The notes under the pieces: model-generated
Seen by the model: only the letters and a program-made list of their open reading frames with translations
Database searches by the model: none
Told to the model about the DNA's origin: nothing
Program-made: the position numbers and the translations under genes
Origin: Morinoia aosen
Taxonomy: Eukaryota > Arthropoda > Malacostraca > Amphipoda > Talitridae
Length of the DNA stretch: 64,000 bases
Assembly (NCBI GenBank): GCA_030386875.1
Contig: CM059575.1
Location: 14,718,293 to 14,782,292, forward strand
Direction of reading: 5' to 3'
Shown here: positions 11,844 through 23,576 of the stretch, piece after piece
Position numbering within the stretch: the first letter of the stretch is position 1
Layout: the number at the start of each line of letters is the position of its first letter

Positions 11844-12854
11844 TTCAGATGGTTAGGGTTGGGTACAATTTCAACGCGATATTCTTCGATTAAATCGCTC
11901 TTTTCCTGATCAGTACATTTTTTATGCGTGTTGTTATTTTAAAAATTAAAGATTTCTCACATCAAACTGCTCACTATTTTGACATAGATTTTTCAAGCTC
12001 ATGGTTAAGATGCCTTTCTTGTTCTTATCACACCTGATGCGCGGTACCATCGTCACTTCTCTTATATTTTCATGCATCTCAACGTTAATTTATTAACATT
12101 TCTAAGCACGATTTAGAAATTTGAATACTCTAAAAAAAATTATAATAAATAAACTTCCATTCTCAAGAACTTTTCTAATGGTTCATGAGGAGAAAGTGGA
12201 TTACCGTCCCATTATTACCAACAAAAAAATTACGCACACACTTTATAACCTGATGAAACGCCGAAAGAAAAACAGACGCAGAATCTATGCATGTCACGAC
12301 GTAATCATCGCACAAATGCAGCCGTGATTTAGAGGTGTTTTGCACTGAAATTTTTTCCATGCTTGAACGTCTGAAATGCAGACACAATTATTAGAATTTT
12401 AAAAAAATAAATAGGTCATTCTTCTTTAGATTACTAGCCCATTATTGAATCTCCTCAATGTGAGGGCCTGAGCTAAAGGTTGGGTAGGCTTCCTTTTGTT
12501 GAAATAGAATAGGTTTTTGTTTTGTTACGGTCCATCTTTTTCGATTCACTGCTGTCCTGTTTTTCAGCACCTACTACTTTCTTCTTCAACTTTTTCTTGT
12601 TTCATGAACTTCTTTCTTAGCTTCCTGTTTCTGTGCACCTTGTGCATAGATTTCGCGTTTCCACAACTCCATACTAAATAGTACCTTCCTCCTTCCTCTC
12701 TTAGAACATCTTTGTCGTGCAATTAAAGGAGGCTAAAACTTTCTTGTATAATAATAATAATTGACACTCCTCATCGACAAGGATTACGATGCAAATTCCA
12801 GACGTAGTAAAGGCGTAGTAATTCCAAGAGAAGTAATGATTGAGCGGAAGGTGC
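11844..12854. other. AT-rich stretch, no feature recognised
   Basis: No gene or repeat was recognised. Confidence 0.4.
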
Positions 12855-12985
12855 ATAACGTGCCGCGTGCGGACTCGCCAGTCGCCACATCCTGCGTGAA
12901 GGCGACGCTGCGGGAGTCGTCGCAGCGCGGCTGAGGCGGTATTGCGAGGCGCCGGACTCGCTCGCCGCTAAAAATTTACTGCTCT
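12855..12985. other. CpG-dense GC-rich patch
   Basis: I count about 20 CpG dinucleotides in some 110 bases, against a strongly AT-rich background. Part of it (GACGCTGCGGGAGTCGTCGC then AGCGCGGC) resembles the second GC-rich patch at about 17878-17905 (GGCGCTGCGAGCTGCTGCAG then CGCGGC). This suggests either a shared dispersed repeat or two promoter-like islands. The minus-strand frame across it has low-complexity Ala, Ser and Arg content and no known motif. Confidence 0.55.
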
Positions 12986-15900
12986 GCTTTAGGCTCGCGT
13001 TTGAAGCACAATGGTACCAACACACACCGAGTAGCTTCTTCAAGAAGACTCGCGGAAAATCTCTGAACTATAAAATATTACCTTCATATTGATTTTAAAC
13101 CCGACAAATTGAAAATCTTAGTTATTTTCACCTTATAAAATATTCTAATTTCCTACTACATAGTATCATGAGTCAGCATAACAATTATCCTGGATAGTGG
13201 AGATGCGTAGCCCCTCGGTCCGTTTTAAAAAGTAGGAACGCGAAAGGGTGAGCGAGATTGAGAATGAAATCTGGACGTCATGGTCTGCAACAAGGAAAAA
13301 AAAAACACTTTATTTCCAATAGAGATGGTACAAAAGTACCCTCATTGGTTTTTAGGCACTCAAGTTTGTACTGGACTGGTTTCGTACTCCTACAGAAGAG
13401 GAAGTACGGTGTTCGATAGGAACTCCCCTAATTAAAAATATAATTTTTTGTAGATTAGCTTTTTTCTCCAAACGTGTCACCGACGAAACTTTTCGTGACA
13501 CAATAGCAAAGCGCCACACCTCGATCCCTCGAGCAGGTGCTCGATTCGATATCCCGTCTCTGGACCTTACATTCACCATGTAAAAAGCTTCGCTTCGCTC
13601 AAGATAATTCGGAAAAAGGGATAAGAGAGGTTCTGGAGAAAACTTCATACTCAATGAGCCCGTGTTTCACTCTTTCTTCATAGGTTAAGAGCTGTTTTAT
13701 CATTGTAATTTTCAATTAAACTTAATTCATTGCGTTTAATAAAACTTGACCGCAAAATGACGAGATCAATGAAATGATTTTTGTGATGAGTCTAGAAAAG
13801 GTTTGAGCGAAGTAACAATGAAGAGCAATAAAACAAAATAAAACGGTTTGGAAGGATTTACGCTTCACGCGAACAAATAAAATTTGCTTTTATTGCCATA
13901 ATGAGGGAAAAGATTATGCTTGTGTTGAAAAAAGGTGCACTGTTTTTATTGGATTTAATTTTTGTGCAGTGAACGTACGTCATGATGACTCTGGTTTCTG
14001 ATTTTAAACCAGAAGAATATGATTTTGCTTTGCATATTATTTTGTTTTTAATAGATAGTTGGAGAGCCGCTTGTTTGTATGATTGACTAGTGTCATCATT
14101 TCCAGACCCACACTCTGCCGTCATTTTTGACAGTCATTACCGTCATTTCTGACGATGCAAGTATGATAGGTTGGTGAATCAATAAGATTAAAGGACCCTA
14201 ATTGTTAGACGTCAGCGTTGGTATATTATCTCTAAATTTGAGCTCTAACAACGCTCCCGTGTGTTAAAACATGAAATTCACTAAATTTCAAAACATTGCA
14301 AACGAAAATTGTATTAAGTTCGTATGGCAATGCCAACTTGAGACAGATCTCCATTATAAAAGGAAATAATAAACAAGTGTCAACTTTTGTTCACTGAATA
14401 ATCAGTGATTCGTTATTTCAACTTCTGTGGAAAAAATCGATCACGCAACCTGCGTAGTAGAACAATGATTTCACGGCGCTCGGGAAGCAGGCCAGCAGTA
14501 AGCAACCGTCCACTAAATAAATAACACGCATTCACAGACCGTACGACTACCTCAAATCTAGAGCGAACCATTTTGTATAACTGTGAGTCATCATTACGCA
14601 CTGGCTTCTTGGGAAATTTCTCTTGCATGGATTCTCACCTTTACTTCTCTCGTATTTACATTTGGACTGTTGAATGTCTTTTATTGAGCAGTTCACTAGC
14701 ATCACTTGGTTGTTCATCGCGTTCTTAAAACGGGAACTGTCTTACGTTTGAAGCTTTGTCATACATAGGAGCGGTGAAGAGCTAGTCCGATTTGTTCTTA
14801 TGTGGATTTTTCGTCAAACGCTTGCCGTGAGAAGAATTTCGCAGCAAAAGCGAAGATGTATTACCTTCAATCTTCATAAGTATCTTGCTGCACCTGTGTT
14901 TTATTCTGTTTTTATTACATTTCTTATATATTTTGTTGCTGTGATATTGGAATAATTATATAACTTAAACAATTGCTTCTTAAAATTATAAAATGACAGT
15001 AAAAGGTTGAATTGGCTGATATTTTGATAGACATCCCTAGAAAAATTATCCTTCTTTCAATTTAACACTCTTTGCGCTATTTTCTTCATGAAAACTGTAT
15101 GGTAAAGATAGTTAACTTGTAATACTAACAAAACAGACTGCAACATGCCAACAGTGTCCAGTTGCATCAACACAGCAACTAAAATATTTTTGCCAAATGT
15201 ATGACTTCCATCTTTGATTTTCCCCTGTATCCTTTGATCTGAACGCTCGCATTTGACTACTTCTCGCTTAATTATATGTACGTTTTAAAGTGGCATTTGA
15301 ACCACGATGAGTGGATACAAACTTCGGTGAGCAAGCCCAGTTCTGATATTTTTTGAACCTGATTTTCTTCTCTCATGTTCTCCAGCCACTTCATCTCCTG
15401 GTCAAATCTGTACAAGAGCTTTTGTGAAACTCTTTTGTATTCAACTAAGAGTAATGGTCACGCCTATTCCAGCTTTGTTTTAACTTCGCTTGTGAAAATT
15501 GCCTTCGCTTTCGCCTTGAAAATTGGTGTAGTTTCACATGCTGGTACAATTACTGCTTTGAAACTTATCACAGATATAATATAGCAGTATTTTTATTTTC
15601 AACTATTGTTGCTTGTTTCTTTCAAGGGATAGTGCTCGGACTCACGTCCGCTCAATCCGAACCTGGAAGAAATTGTTTCCAATTAGCATATCAGTCATCG
15701 TTGGGTGGCTCTTTACGCGTGATGGAGTGATAACAGAGGCCTCCGATCATCTCTTAGAACTATTTAAAGTTCGAAGTGATCTGCGATACGTACGTGACAG
15801 GTGATTTTGAATTTTTTCATAAGATTGTTTTTTAGGGGAAAATCGTACTGCCCAGTCGTTAGAAAAATTGATCGAATGGAAGCATCTTAGAAATTAAGTT

Positions 15901-17855
15901 TTAGTTTCTTGCGCATCGAAATAAAACAGAAAACGTACAGGATTTTCATTATTGGACAGTCTTACAATACGAATAACAATATCGTCACCGGCGCTTGAAC
16001 ACGGCGATTGCGCAAAGAGCTTCGCTATTAAAACAAGCCTGTTCTTCGAAACTGAATATTATTCCAACTGGATAGTTCATTATTATGGTCCGCCTTCATT
16101 GGTAGCGAAAATATACTCGACTGATGAACTCTGCTAATGGAATAGCTGTTTCACGGGCTGAGATGAACATCGCTCGTGTTGTGAATTGGTCTGCAAAAAA
16201 TATCATAGCAAACGATTATTCATTGAGCAGAAGTTCATATCAGACATATTAAAAAAACTGAGTGATAGTTCCGTGAATGAAGTTAGAGAAATTAATGTTC
16301 TTGTGCCATCTGAGCCAATGATAGTGTTTCATCTAATATCAATTGCGTGACTTCTGCATAATTAAAAATGTTTGATATTTTGATGCCCCATTGCTAAGGA
16401 GATTTTGATTGAAACTTGTTATTGTATCAAGTATTTAAAGTCTATATCACAAGGGATATTACAGTTGTGAGCTAGCGAAGCTCTGGAAGTGTTCGGGTCA
16501 CCAAATTTTAGTGTGTATCTGAAATTGAAACCTGTTGTGTTATTTTACTTATATACTACTATTCTTCCAACCTAGACATGTTACGACGTGGTTTCAACGT
16601 AAATACGCCGAATGCGCGATTTTAATAGCTGTAAATAATGTACACTTGCTGTAAAACAGCCGAGCGTGGGGACAGAGGGCTGCACAGCATTGGGGAGTTG
16701 GGCATCGTCCAGGTGCGTTATTAGAGCAGCCTCCTTACACCGTAGTCCACACTCATGCGTGCAACTGCAATTCTGAAATCAGCCATGATAAATAGGCGCT
16801 TTAGAGTAGCTTCTTCAGCAGAGCTGAACTTCTACCACTGTGCACAGTTTGCAGTCAAACGCACGCTGCAGCTGTGGAAGAACTCAGTGCCACAGATGAT
16901 GAGGATGTACGAAATTCACCAAGTCGAAATGTAATTTATTCTTTCGAAGCAGACAAATTTCCGTTTCCAGAATTAATGAAAAAATAACTGTGAGCAACCG
17001 TGTCAGACTGCTATTCGGGTTAAAAAATTGATGAGTTTGATTTGTCTCGCTGACTAATTAATGGCTGTTGGCTTCAGCAGCAGAGAAAACGCAGACTGGA
17101 TTTTGGAGCTGCGTCGCAGGTGTGAGCATACTGATCAGATCACGAGCTTTTGGTTGGGACACCTGCACGCGCCGCAGCCTCGTGTCTGTCTGGGTTACTT
17201 TCCCATTTATTTCCCGCGTGAAATTTAGCTTCAAAAAAATTGTAGTGCACACCCAGTAATTTGTACAGTAATTATTCAACGCATTTTGATCGAAAGTGGT
17301 TTGAACCATAGATCTGCAATATAGTTAACTTTACGCTCAATTTAATTGAAAAACGTTGTTGTTAGCCAGCCAAGACTAAGATAACTAATGCAAGAGCGTT
17401 CTGGAAATGGGAAATGACGATAATCAAATGAAAATATTTAACAGATCAGAACTATCGTTAAACATTGTAGCCTGCAGAGCATAACATTGTCCTGATGAAC
17501 CACTTTGCAAAGAGTAGCGCCGCAATCAGGCTTTATTTCGTTATTATACTTAGATAAAATTTTACCGTCGATAAAATTTACAACACCACATTCACGTTGA
17601 AGCTTTTGTGATATTATTAGTTCGTTTCTAACATATAGTGGAGTTTTGTTGAAAAGAGTCATCCAGCATATGTATATTTTTTGACAAGGTCGAACGATGA
17701 GTTAAGCAATGCAAGCAATGTTTTAAAAACTACGAGTATCTGAAATGCGAGATACAATTTTTTCATATAAATAAATTCTCAAGTATGCATACTCTGTTAA
17801 CACTGACCGTAAAGAATGACAACAAAAGGGTCTGGCATTCATCGCCCACTCCCAG
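12986..17855. other. about 4.9 kb with no gene recognised
   Basis: Open frames reach at most 100 codons and none shows a motif I know. No strong tandem or inverted repeat was seen. Confidence 0.4.
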
Positions 17856-17925
17856 TAGACCCGCGATATCGCGTGGCGCTGCGAGCTGCTGCAGCGCGGC
17901 CGGCGAGTTCTCGCTGGGCTCGTAG
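17856..17925. other. GC-rich patch with CGCGATATCGCG palindrome
   Basis: A short GC-rich island holds a perfect 12-bp palindrome, CGCGATATCGCG (17862-17873), followed by GGCGCTGCGAGCTGCTGCAG and GCGCGGCCGGCGAG. It resembles the patch at 12855-12985. No coding frame was recognised. Confidence 0.5.
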
Positions 17926-18426
17926 TCTCTTATTCCAGAACGCGTTGAAATGTGCTCAATTCAAGTGAAGTGAAGCATGATTTGTTCACAACGTGACGTT
18001 GGTGTCGTGGATGTACAGCATAAGAGTGACTCCAAACGCAGCCCGTCGTGCGCTGGATGCTCTGAACGATCAAAAGTAATCGATGCAGCCTGACTCATTG
18101 CGTATACAACATTCACCGGAAAATTCCTAAAGGCTGGCGAAAAAAAAACAATGTATTTCTTGAATTCGCCTCACTTATGTATTGGAGTCTTGGTGTATTT
18201 TTAGTGGTGAATTTACTAGCATGAGCAGCGGCAACTATTTTGTAAATGATTAATCCTACAGAAGTTTCTCAGTGCCCTCTTACCGATTGGTGGCAATGCG
18301 TGTGAGAAAATTACTGCATTTTGATGCACTGTATATATCTAGAAGTATTTTAAGTTATTTGAAGTACGATAATTATTAGGTGTATTAATTATTCGACACA
18401 TTTTTTTGCTCCAACTTGTCACGAAA

Positions 18427-18543
18427 CCGACACACGAAAGTGTGACATCTATTCATATCATCAGTCAATATATTGTGACACACTTTTGTGTGTCGTAAGC
18501 TGATACGACACACATATACAGTATGTACCAGCCATGACACACG
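18427..18543. repeat. cluster of inverted CGACACAC / GTGTGTCG motifs
   Basis: Two imperfect inverted copies, CGACACACGAAAGTGTGACA (18428-18447) and the segment 18474-18495, pair with each other. The second is also self-complementary: GACACACTTTTGTGTGTC has a 7-bp stem and a 4-base loop. Further ACGACACACA and ATGACACACG copies follow at about 18505 and 18534. The cluster could form competing hairpins. It may be a foldback element core or a binding-site cluster. Confidence 0.7.
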
Positions 18544-18549
18544 TAGCGT

Positions 18550-19705
18550 AAGTCAGCGCTATTTCACATAAACGTTACGTTTTCTCAGACTGTCTAGTGA
18601 TTACACTAACGAAGGGACGATATCTAAGAATTTGAAAGAAATAGTACAGATCTTAATGTTACTGGGGAAAATTATGTTTGATTCACAAAGTCAAAATGAA
18701 GTTAATTTTAAAACACATATTTTTTGCCGTTTGAAATCTGAATATCTGATTACACTTTCTCAACCACCAAAGCTTGTTTTCAAAGGTGATACACAATATG
18801 TATAAGTAATTCTATGGAAAATGCTTGACATACACACACAAGTGGGTGAAACTTTGTCTCAGTGTGGTGTAGGGGTGCTGCACTGGCTTCAACAGGGCTG
18901 GACAGGTTAAAAGGCCATTGTTGCGTAAGTTCATTCCTTATATGCATCAAATACAATAGCGGCGGCTGAAAATCTGGGCCACTTGATTGAAAATATCCCG
19001 TCGATTTCCTACCGCGTAGTCCACTGCTACTGTCCGTAAATGTAGAATTAGTTTGAATATAAAGTAATTTCATACTTTTTACTGAAATGTAAAATTCAAC
19101 CTCTAAGTTATGAAACAAATGCCAATTTATGGTGGTAACTTGATAATCAATTAAAAATATTCTCGTGAGGTTTGCATGAAATTTTTAACAAGTTCTGTAT
19201 TTCTCAAAACCCCGGACTGATCGATGGAAAAACGAAAGAAATTGTTTCGTACCTCACTAATTCAAAGTCCTCGTCAACGCGTTTTTACTGTTGGAGCTGT
19301 TTTTCCATTGGCAAAACTTTCAAACCTTGGTTCTGATTAACACTTTTTTGTTCATGGAGAATACAGTGTTGGACCAACATTCACTTGTTCTAGAATACTC
19401 ACTTCGCAGTTATAAAAATATTTTTCTTCAAGTACTTCGATCGTAAAAATGAGAAAACTAAAACTAAATATTGTTGAAATGTTTTAAATGTCTGATAGTA
19501 CTGCAGAAAGGTATAATTTTTTACTGTAACACATTAAAAGCCATCTGAAGTTTGTGTCAATGTAGAATAATTCGAATAATCATGTCTTGGGGCTAATCAC
19601 ACCGGGAAATTAGTGAAGGAGGGCGTGTTTGGCGCCACCAAGGATGATGCGCACAGCGCGCTCACGAAGACGAGGTGTGCTCACGAGGTCATATGAAGGA
19701 AGAAG
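18550..19705. other. no feature recognised
   Basis: The minus-strand frame 18780-19118 (112 codons) has no recognisable domain. Nothing else was seen. Confidence 0.4.
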
Positions 19706-19711
19706 TGCTGG

Positions 19712-19778
19712 GTTGACTAGCGTAGTAGCTGCTAAGACACTCCGATCTCTTAACTCTCTGAGTTCCGAGATCCCAATG
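19712..19778 (+). repeat. possible degenerate tRNA-like SINE head
   Basis: GACTAGCGTAGTAGCTGCTA resembles an A-box region, and GAGTTCCGAGATCCC about 30 bases on resembles a decayed B box (GGTTCGANTCC). The order and spacing fit a tRNA-like promoter, but both boxes have mismatches and no SINE body was matched. Confidence 0.25.
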
Positions 19779-19779
19779 A

Positions 19780-22000
19780 TGCTCTCATAATTTTCAAATA
19801 TATGTGCATAACTTGAAATCGTGAAATATCTTGGTGTGAAGTTGCCCCGAGGACAGCAGTGAAGGGCCGAACATCTCTCACACGATCCGTAACTCTCACT
19901 TCACTCCCATTCTGTAAATTTACTTAAAGCTTGCGAGGTGTGCGTAGTTTGAGTGACAAGGTGAGGTGAGTGACACATGCATGAGACGCGCATCCATGTT
20001 GTGTAGATACTCAAACCACCAACAATACGAACAGATCAACACATGCACCACCAACGTAAAACACGACAAGTAAACCATATTATTTGATACTTTGTCACCT
20101 TTCCCATCGCTTTTAAGGCGTTCGTTTTGCTCCCAGACCTAAAATGTAAAATCACGGAATAGAAAATCCTTTTTCAAGAACTCCTAGGATATATATTGAT
20201 AACGTAACATGTATCACGGACTATTTTCGCTCGCGCTCCGGGCTGTCGGTCGTCAGCCCTGATGATCGCGTAGCACAACGTCGAGGTCTGTGCTAACTGC
20301 AGGTCGCGCCGTGCATGCGAGCGTCGCCTGCCTGACAACCTCCTTATCTAATTGCATACATTCTTCACGGCGTACACACGCAAAAAATAGACCTGTCTTC
20401 CTCCTTTGTATTTCTTTCAATGTAACTGTCGCACGTACTCGTCACGTGCCGGAACTAATATCTCTATGTGCACATACGAGTGATTACGTAAGGGTGTACG
20501 AGTATAAAAATAGAAACCTGGCAAGTAAATCCTTAATATCGTCATACCTAAACTGCTCTAGCACTTATTTGCGGCTACGTTCCTCCTCCTCTCATTAATT
20601 CTTAAAAATTTCTATAAGGTTGTAATTTTATCCCAGTTTCCTGTATTTGCAGACGCGACAACACGATTCCATTGTAGAACGATCGTAGGCTGAGAGAGGC
20701 AGCCGTAATCAGACACTTATGCTTCACGTTACCACCATCTTATTGAATGATTTACGTGCTTTATTGAACCTTAGTGTTTAGGTCACTTGCTCATAGCAAG
20801 AAAAATCGCATATTTGCAACTGAATACTAATGTAGGACAAAAGATTAGCCACAATTGAAGGACAATTGTCTTCAGGGTATGTGAATGATGCTATTTTTTG
20901 ACGGCTCGGGTGTACTAGTTTTACCTAAGTACTAACAATTTTTACTCTAGAATAGACTCTCCTTCAGAAACGAAAGGCATAATAAAAGAACTTCAGATAC
21001 CGCGACAGCAGAATCTCTCCGAGGATAAAAGCTCGGCAATTACATGACATGTAAGAATATCAGGAACCTTCACGAAATAGAATAGAAGAGATAAGACTGC
21101 AGGCCAATATAAGGCATTTTCGACGATTAAAAAACGAATCCGATGACCAGGTCGAGACTTGGAAAGGAAATATGAGAAAGAGCTCCAAGAAAGACAGGAG
21201 ACTAGATAATATGTAGAGAACGGAAGTAACTACCCCTAAGCCCAGCCCTCGTATTTGAGGATTAAGCTTTTTTACTCAACAGAATGAACTATGAGAAACT
21301 GATGCTGCATTTGTTTGAAGATAAGGGCAATTCATGTTTCTGGATATCTAGTATTAAAAATACTAGAGGAACAGTTTAGTAAAGTTAGAAATATTAATAA
21401 TAAATCCGAATATATAATTTAAGTACTAAATATATTATGTCCTTATAACTATTAATAATAACTACTAATAAATTACGTTTATTAATAAACAATTACGCTA
21501 CTAAAGGTTACTGTATTGATGAATAAGAACCAACGAACACCAGGATGTGAAGCAAAATGCTTTGAAAGGTGCACATATTTCAATCTTCAGCAACAAAATT
21601 AAAATGGCAATAAAAGATGGCGAATAGTTGTTTCAAAAATAACTGGAAAACATTGCAGTTCATACCAATCAACCAAACCCTGGGAATCATGTGCCCTGGC
21701 GCGCAGCTTAGTCGAAGCAAGCGTAGTGACAGCGATATTGCGTACTGGTTGGAAATACTTGTCTTAAGTTCAGTTTTCTTTTATCTTGCGCCATTTTTAG
21801 ATCGATATATAAGCAAGCTTAGTAAGTATTAATTATACCAGATAAAAATTATTAATCGTTTTAACATTATTTGAAGAATAGAAAAAAGTACTCTATTACC
21901 TTGGAATAACTAGAAGTGTAAGTAGAACACTGACGGCATTAATTCAAGAAACTCCGAAGATGCAAGACTTGAGTCGTTCTTTGTTGCCTTGATCATTCTA
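19780..22000. other. no gene recognised
   Basis: A locally GC-rich part (20225-20340) includes GGGCTG...CAGCCC, a 6-bp stem with an 8-base loop at 20240-20259. The frame following it (102 codons, no ATG at its edge) has no known motif. The stretch 21360-21500 is very AT-rich with many TTAATAATAA-like words. Confidence 0.4.
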
Positions 22001-22268
22001 GTCACCGTGGCAGAGTGGTTAAGGGCACGCCCTTCACGGGAAGGATCGGCAGTTCGAATCCCGGCAGTGCCGCCCGGTGGTTCTACTCGTTGGGAAAAGG
22101 GAGAGCTCAGCCACAATTTACCACTCTACCCAGGTGTCGGAAATGAGTACCGGCTGGACCGGGGGTACCTGTCATTGCATCCTCATGTTAGTTATAAAGT
22201 ATTTGAAAAATGCTATGTTCAAGATGATGTGAATCAGGCTTGATTGGAATAAAGCATCCTTTAAAGCC
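22001..22268 (+). mobile_element. tRNA-derived SINE, copy 2
   Basis: This is the best-preserved polymerase III promoter of the three family copies. The A box is GTGGCAGAGTGGTTAAGG (about 22007-22024) and the B box is AGTTCGAATCCCGG (about 22051-22064). The head is closest to a serine- or leucine-type tRNA by its TGGCAGAGTGGTTAAGG start. The body keeps CCCAGGTGTCGGAAATGAGT, and the 3' end reads TTGATTGGAATAAAGCATCC. It is on the same strand as the copies at 11.5 and 26.1 kb. Confidence 0.92.
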
Positions 22269-22415
22269 AACTTTTTCACTACGCCTTGCAAATTAACCGA
22301 AGCTCACATCACTGCCATGTGCACAGTGGTCTCCGAGCTCCTGGGTGAAAGTTATTTTAGTGTTCTTCTTTATTTCTGGTTCGGGAGGTTTGCAATAATA
22401 GCACCAAAGACTACC

Positions 22416-22750
22416 ATCTAACCTAATAATACCCGTTGTGTGTTTATTCATATCTTTATTTATATATTTGTTTGGTTCTGCTTCTTGAGAAACATTGGAT
22501 GTCTGGGCTTGCGGTATCATGGATACCGAATTCCTCAGTATAACATTAAAAGGTGGCCTTTACATGGATTGCTATGTTTAACATTATATCAGGATAGATT
22601 TGTTTAGGATGGGTTTGGTTAGATTAGGATAGGATAGGTTAGCATAGGGTACGTGAAATTGACTATTGACTATCTTACCTAATAATATCCTAGGTGTGTT
22701 CATTTATTTACTTTGTGTCCGCTGCTTAAGAAACAGCTTCTTTGATATGA
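22416..22750. repeat. divergent direct repeat pair of about 80 bp
   Basis: The segment at about 22416-22500 and that at about 22672-22750 align over most of their length. Both have CCTAATAATA near the start, then GTGTGTTTATTCAT versus GTGTGTTCATTTAT, and CTGCTTCTTGAGAAACA versus CTGCTTAAGAAACA near the end. The spacing is about 255 bp. The minus-strand frame 22293-22520 crosses the first copy and contains LWCYYCKPPEPEIKK with a later cysteine. No family was recognised for it. Confidence 0.65.
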
Positions 22751-22771
22751 AGAATGTTTAATGACCGTATC

Positions 22772-22952
22772 GGTGATACGAGTTTCACCAGTGCGGAAGT
22801 ATAAAAATATTTCAATCGCGGGTACTATCAGGATAGATATGTTTGTTTGGCATCCACATCTGGAAAATTATTCGAGGAAAATATTAAACTCCATCATTTT
22901 GGGCGGGCCGTGCACACTAGTCTACAATAATACGCTTAATTTTTATTACATA
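22772..22952 (+). repeat. dispersed repeat B, copy 1
   Basis: About 175 bp aligns with the segment 23880-24055. Shared landmarks in order are GTTTCACCAGT, AAGTA, GGGTACTAT/GGGAACTAT, ATGTTTGTT, CTGGAA, GGAAAATAT, TGTCATTTT/CATCATTTT and CCGTGCAC/CCGTGTAC. It ends where the MITE at 22955 is inserted. Allowing a one-base gap, both copies give the related peptide pattern MFV-H--LE-LF-ENI. The repeat may therefore derive from coding sequence, but I do not recognise a family. Confidence 0.7.
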
Positions 22953-22954
22953 TA

Positions 22955-23098
22955 CAGGGTGTCCATAAAATATGTATTCACTGACCGAAATATGTGTGTA
23001 TGATACTGGAACCATACAGCAGTTTAATTCTGAATAATTTCAGGTATCATGTATACATTTGTTTATCGGCCAGTGGATACATTTTTGTGGACGCCCTG
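22955..23098. mobile_element. palindromic Tc1/mariner-type MITE (CAGGGTGTCC ends)
   Basis: The left end CAGGGTGTCCATAAAATATG and the right end, read in reverse complement as CAGGGCGTCCACAAAAATGT, are terminal inverted repeats. They continue with TATTCACTGACCGA versus TATCCACTGGCCGA. The inner parts also pair (TATGATACTGG with CAGGTATCATG), so the 144-bp element is nearly one foldback. The left flank is TA, as expected of this superfamily. The right flank starts TT, so the TA duplication is not intact. It has no coding capacity. Confidence 0.85.
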
Positions 23099-23107
23099 TT
23101 GTATGTA

Positions 23108-23576
23108 CAGCATGTCCCACAAAAACCCGGACTGAGTATTTATTTTCTCGTATCAGTAATACCATCATAAGAATACCAGATAAGCATTTAATTTAAAGCA
23201 AAATTCTGATGGAAATACTGATACGGGTATTCTAATGGTAGTATTACCACGGTAGAGGAAAGAAGGTGGGGTCATACTATGTAGTCTTTTTCGTCGACTG
23301 TTTGGGTTTGCTGACGTCACGGCAACGAACCAATAGCAGCATTCATATTGCTTCCGGTAGCACTGCTACCCCCAAATACGTCTTCACTATTGGCCTAACG
23401 ACGTGGCGTTTTGGTGACGCCCTAAAGTTTGTTTGAAGTAAAGCCTTTCTATGGGCTAGCCGAACAAGAGAAGGTGTTTTTTCCCCCATAGAAATGACCC
23501 TACCTGGTTTCCTCTACCGTAGTATTACTGATAGGGGAAAATAAATACTCGGTTCGGGTTTTTGTGGGACATACAG
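23108..23576. mobile_element. palindromic MITE (CAGCATGTCCC ends), split by a second MITE
   Basis: The ends CAGCATGTCCCACAAAAACC and, in reverse complement, CTGTATGTCCCACAAAAACC are flanked by TA on both sides (23106-23107 and 23577-23578). Pairing continues through GAGTATTTATTTTC, ATCAGTAATA and AGAATACC, giving arms of roughly 95 bp. A 273-bp element (23248-23520) interrupts the right arm. Without that insert and one copy of its 8-bp duplication, the host is a foldback of about 190 bp. It is a Tc1/mariner-type MITE by TA target and end sequence. Confidence 0.85.
23248..23520. mobile_element. hAT-like MITE inserted in another MITE
   Basis: The left end CACGGTAGAGGAAA and the right end (reverse complement ACGGTAGAGGAAA) are inverted repeats. 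AGTATTAC lies exactly on both sides (23240-23247 and 23521-23528). An 8-bp target duplication with a CA-starting terminus fits the hAT superfamily. The right terminus lacks one base relative to the left. Arms extend inward with mismatches (AGGTGGGGTCAT versus AGGTAGGGTCAT), and the centre also shows inverted similarity. Inside are TGACGTCA (23312-23319), a CCAAT box (23330-23334) and an inverted ATTGG, which are promoter-type motifs. It encodes no transposase. Confidence 0.82.

Noticed and set aside
20240-20259. Rho-independent terminator-like hairpin GGGCTG...CAGCCC
   Set aside because: The sequence is eukaryotic, the stem is only 6 bp with no T run, and no gene precedes it.
22001-22075. Functional tRNA gene
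   Set aside because: The A and B boxes are present, but the same head is followed by a conserved non-tRNA body and 3' end in three copies, and no matching acceptor stem closes after the B box. It is a SINE head.
22570-22680. Telomere-like TTAGG sequence
   Set aside because: TTAGGATAGGATAGG words occur, but there is no regular (TTAGG)n array.
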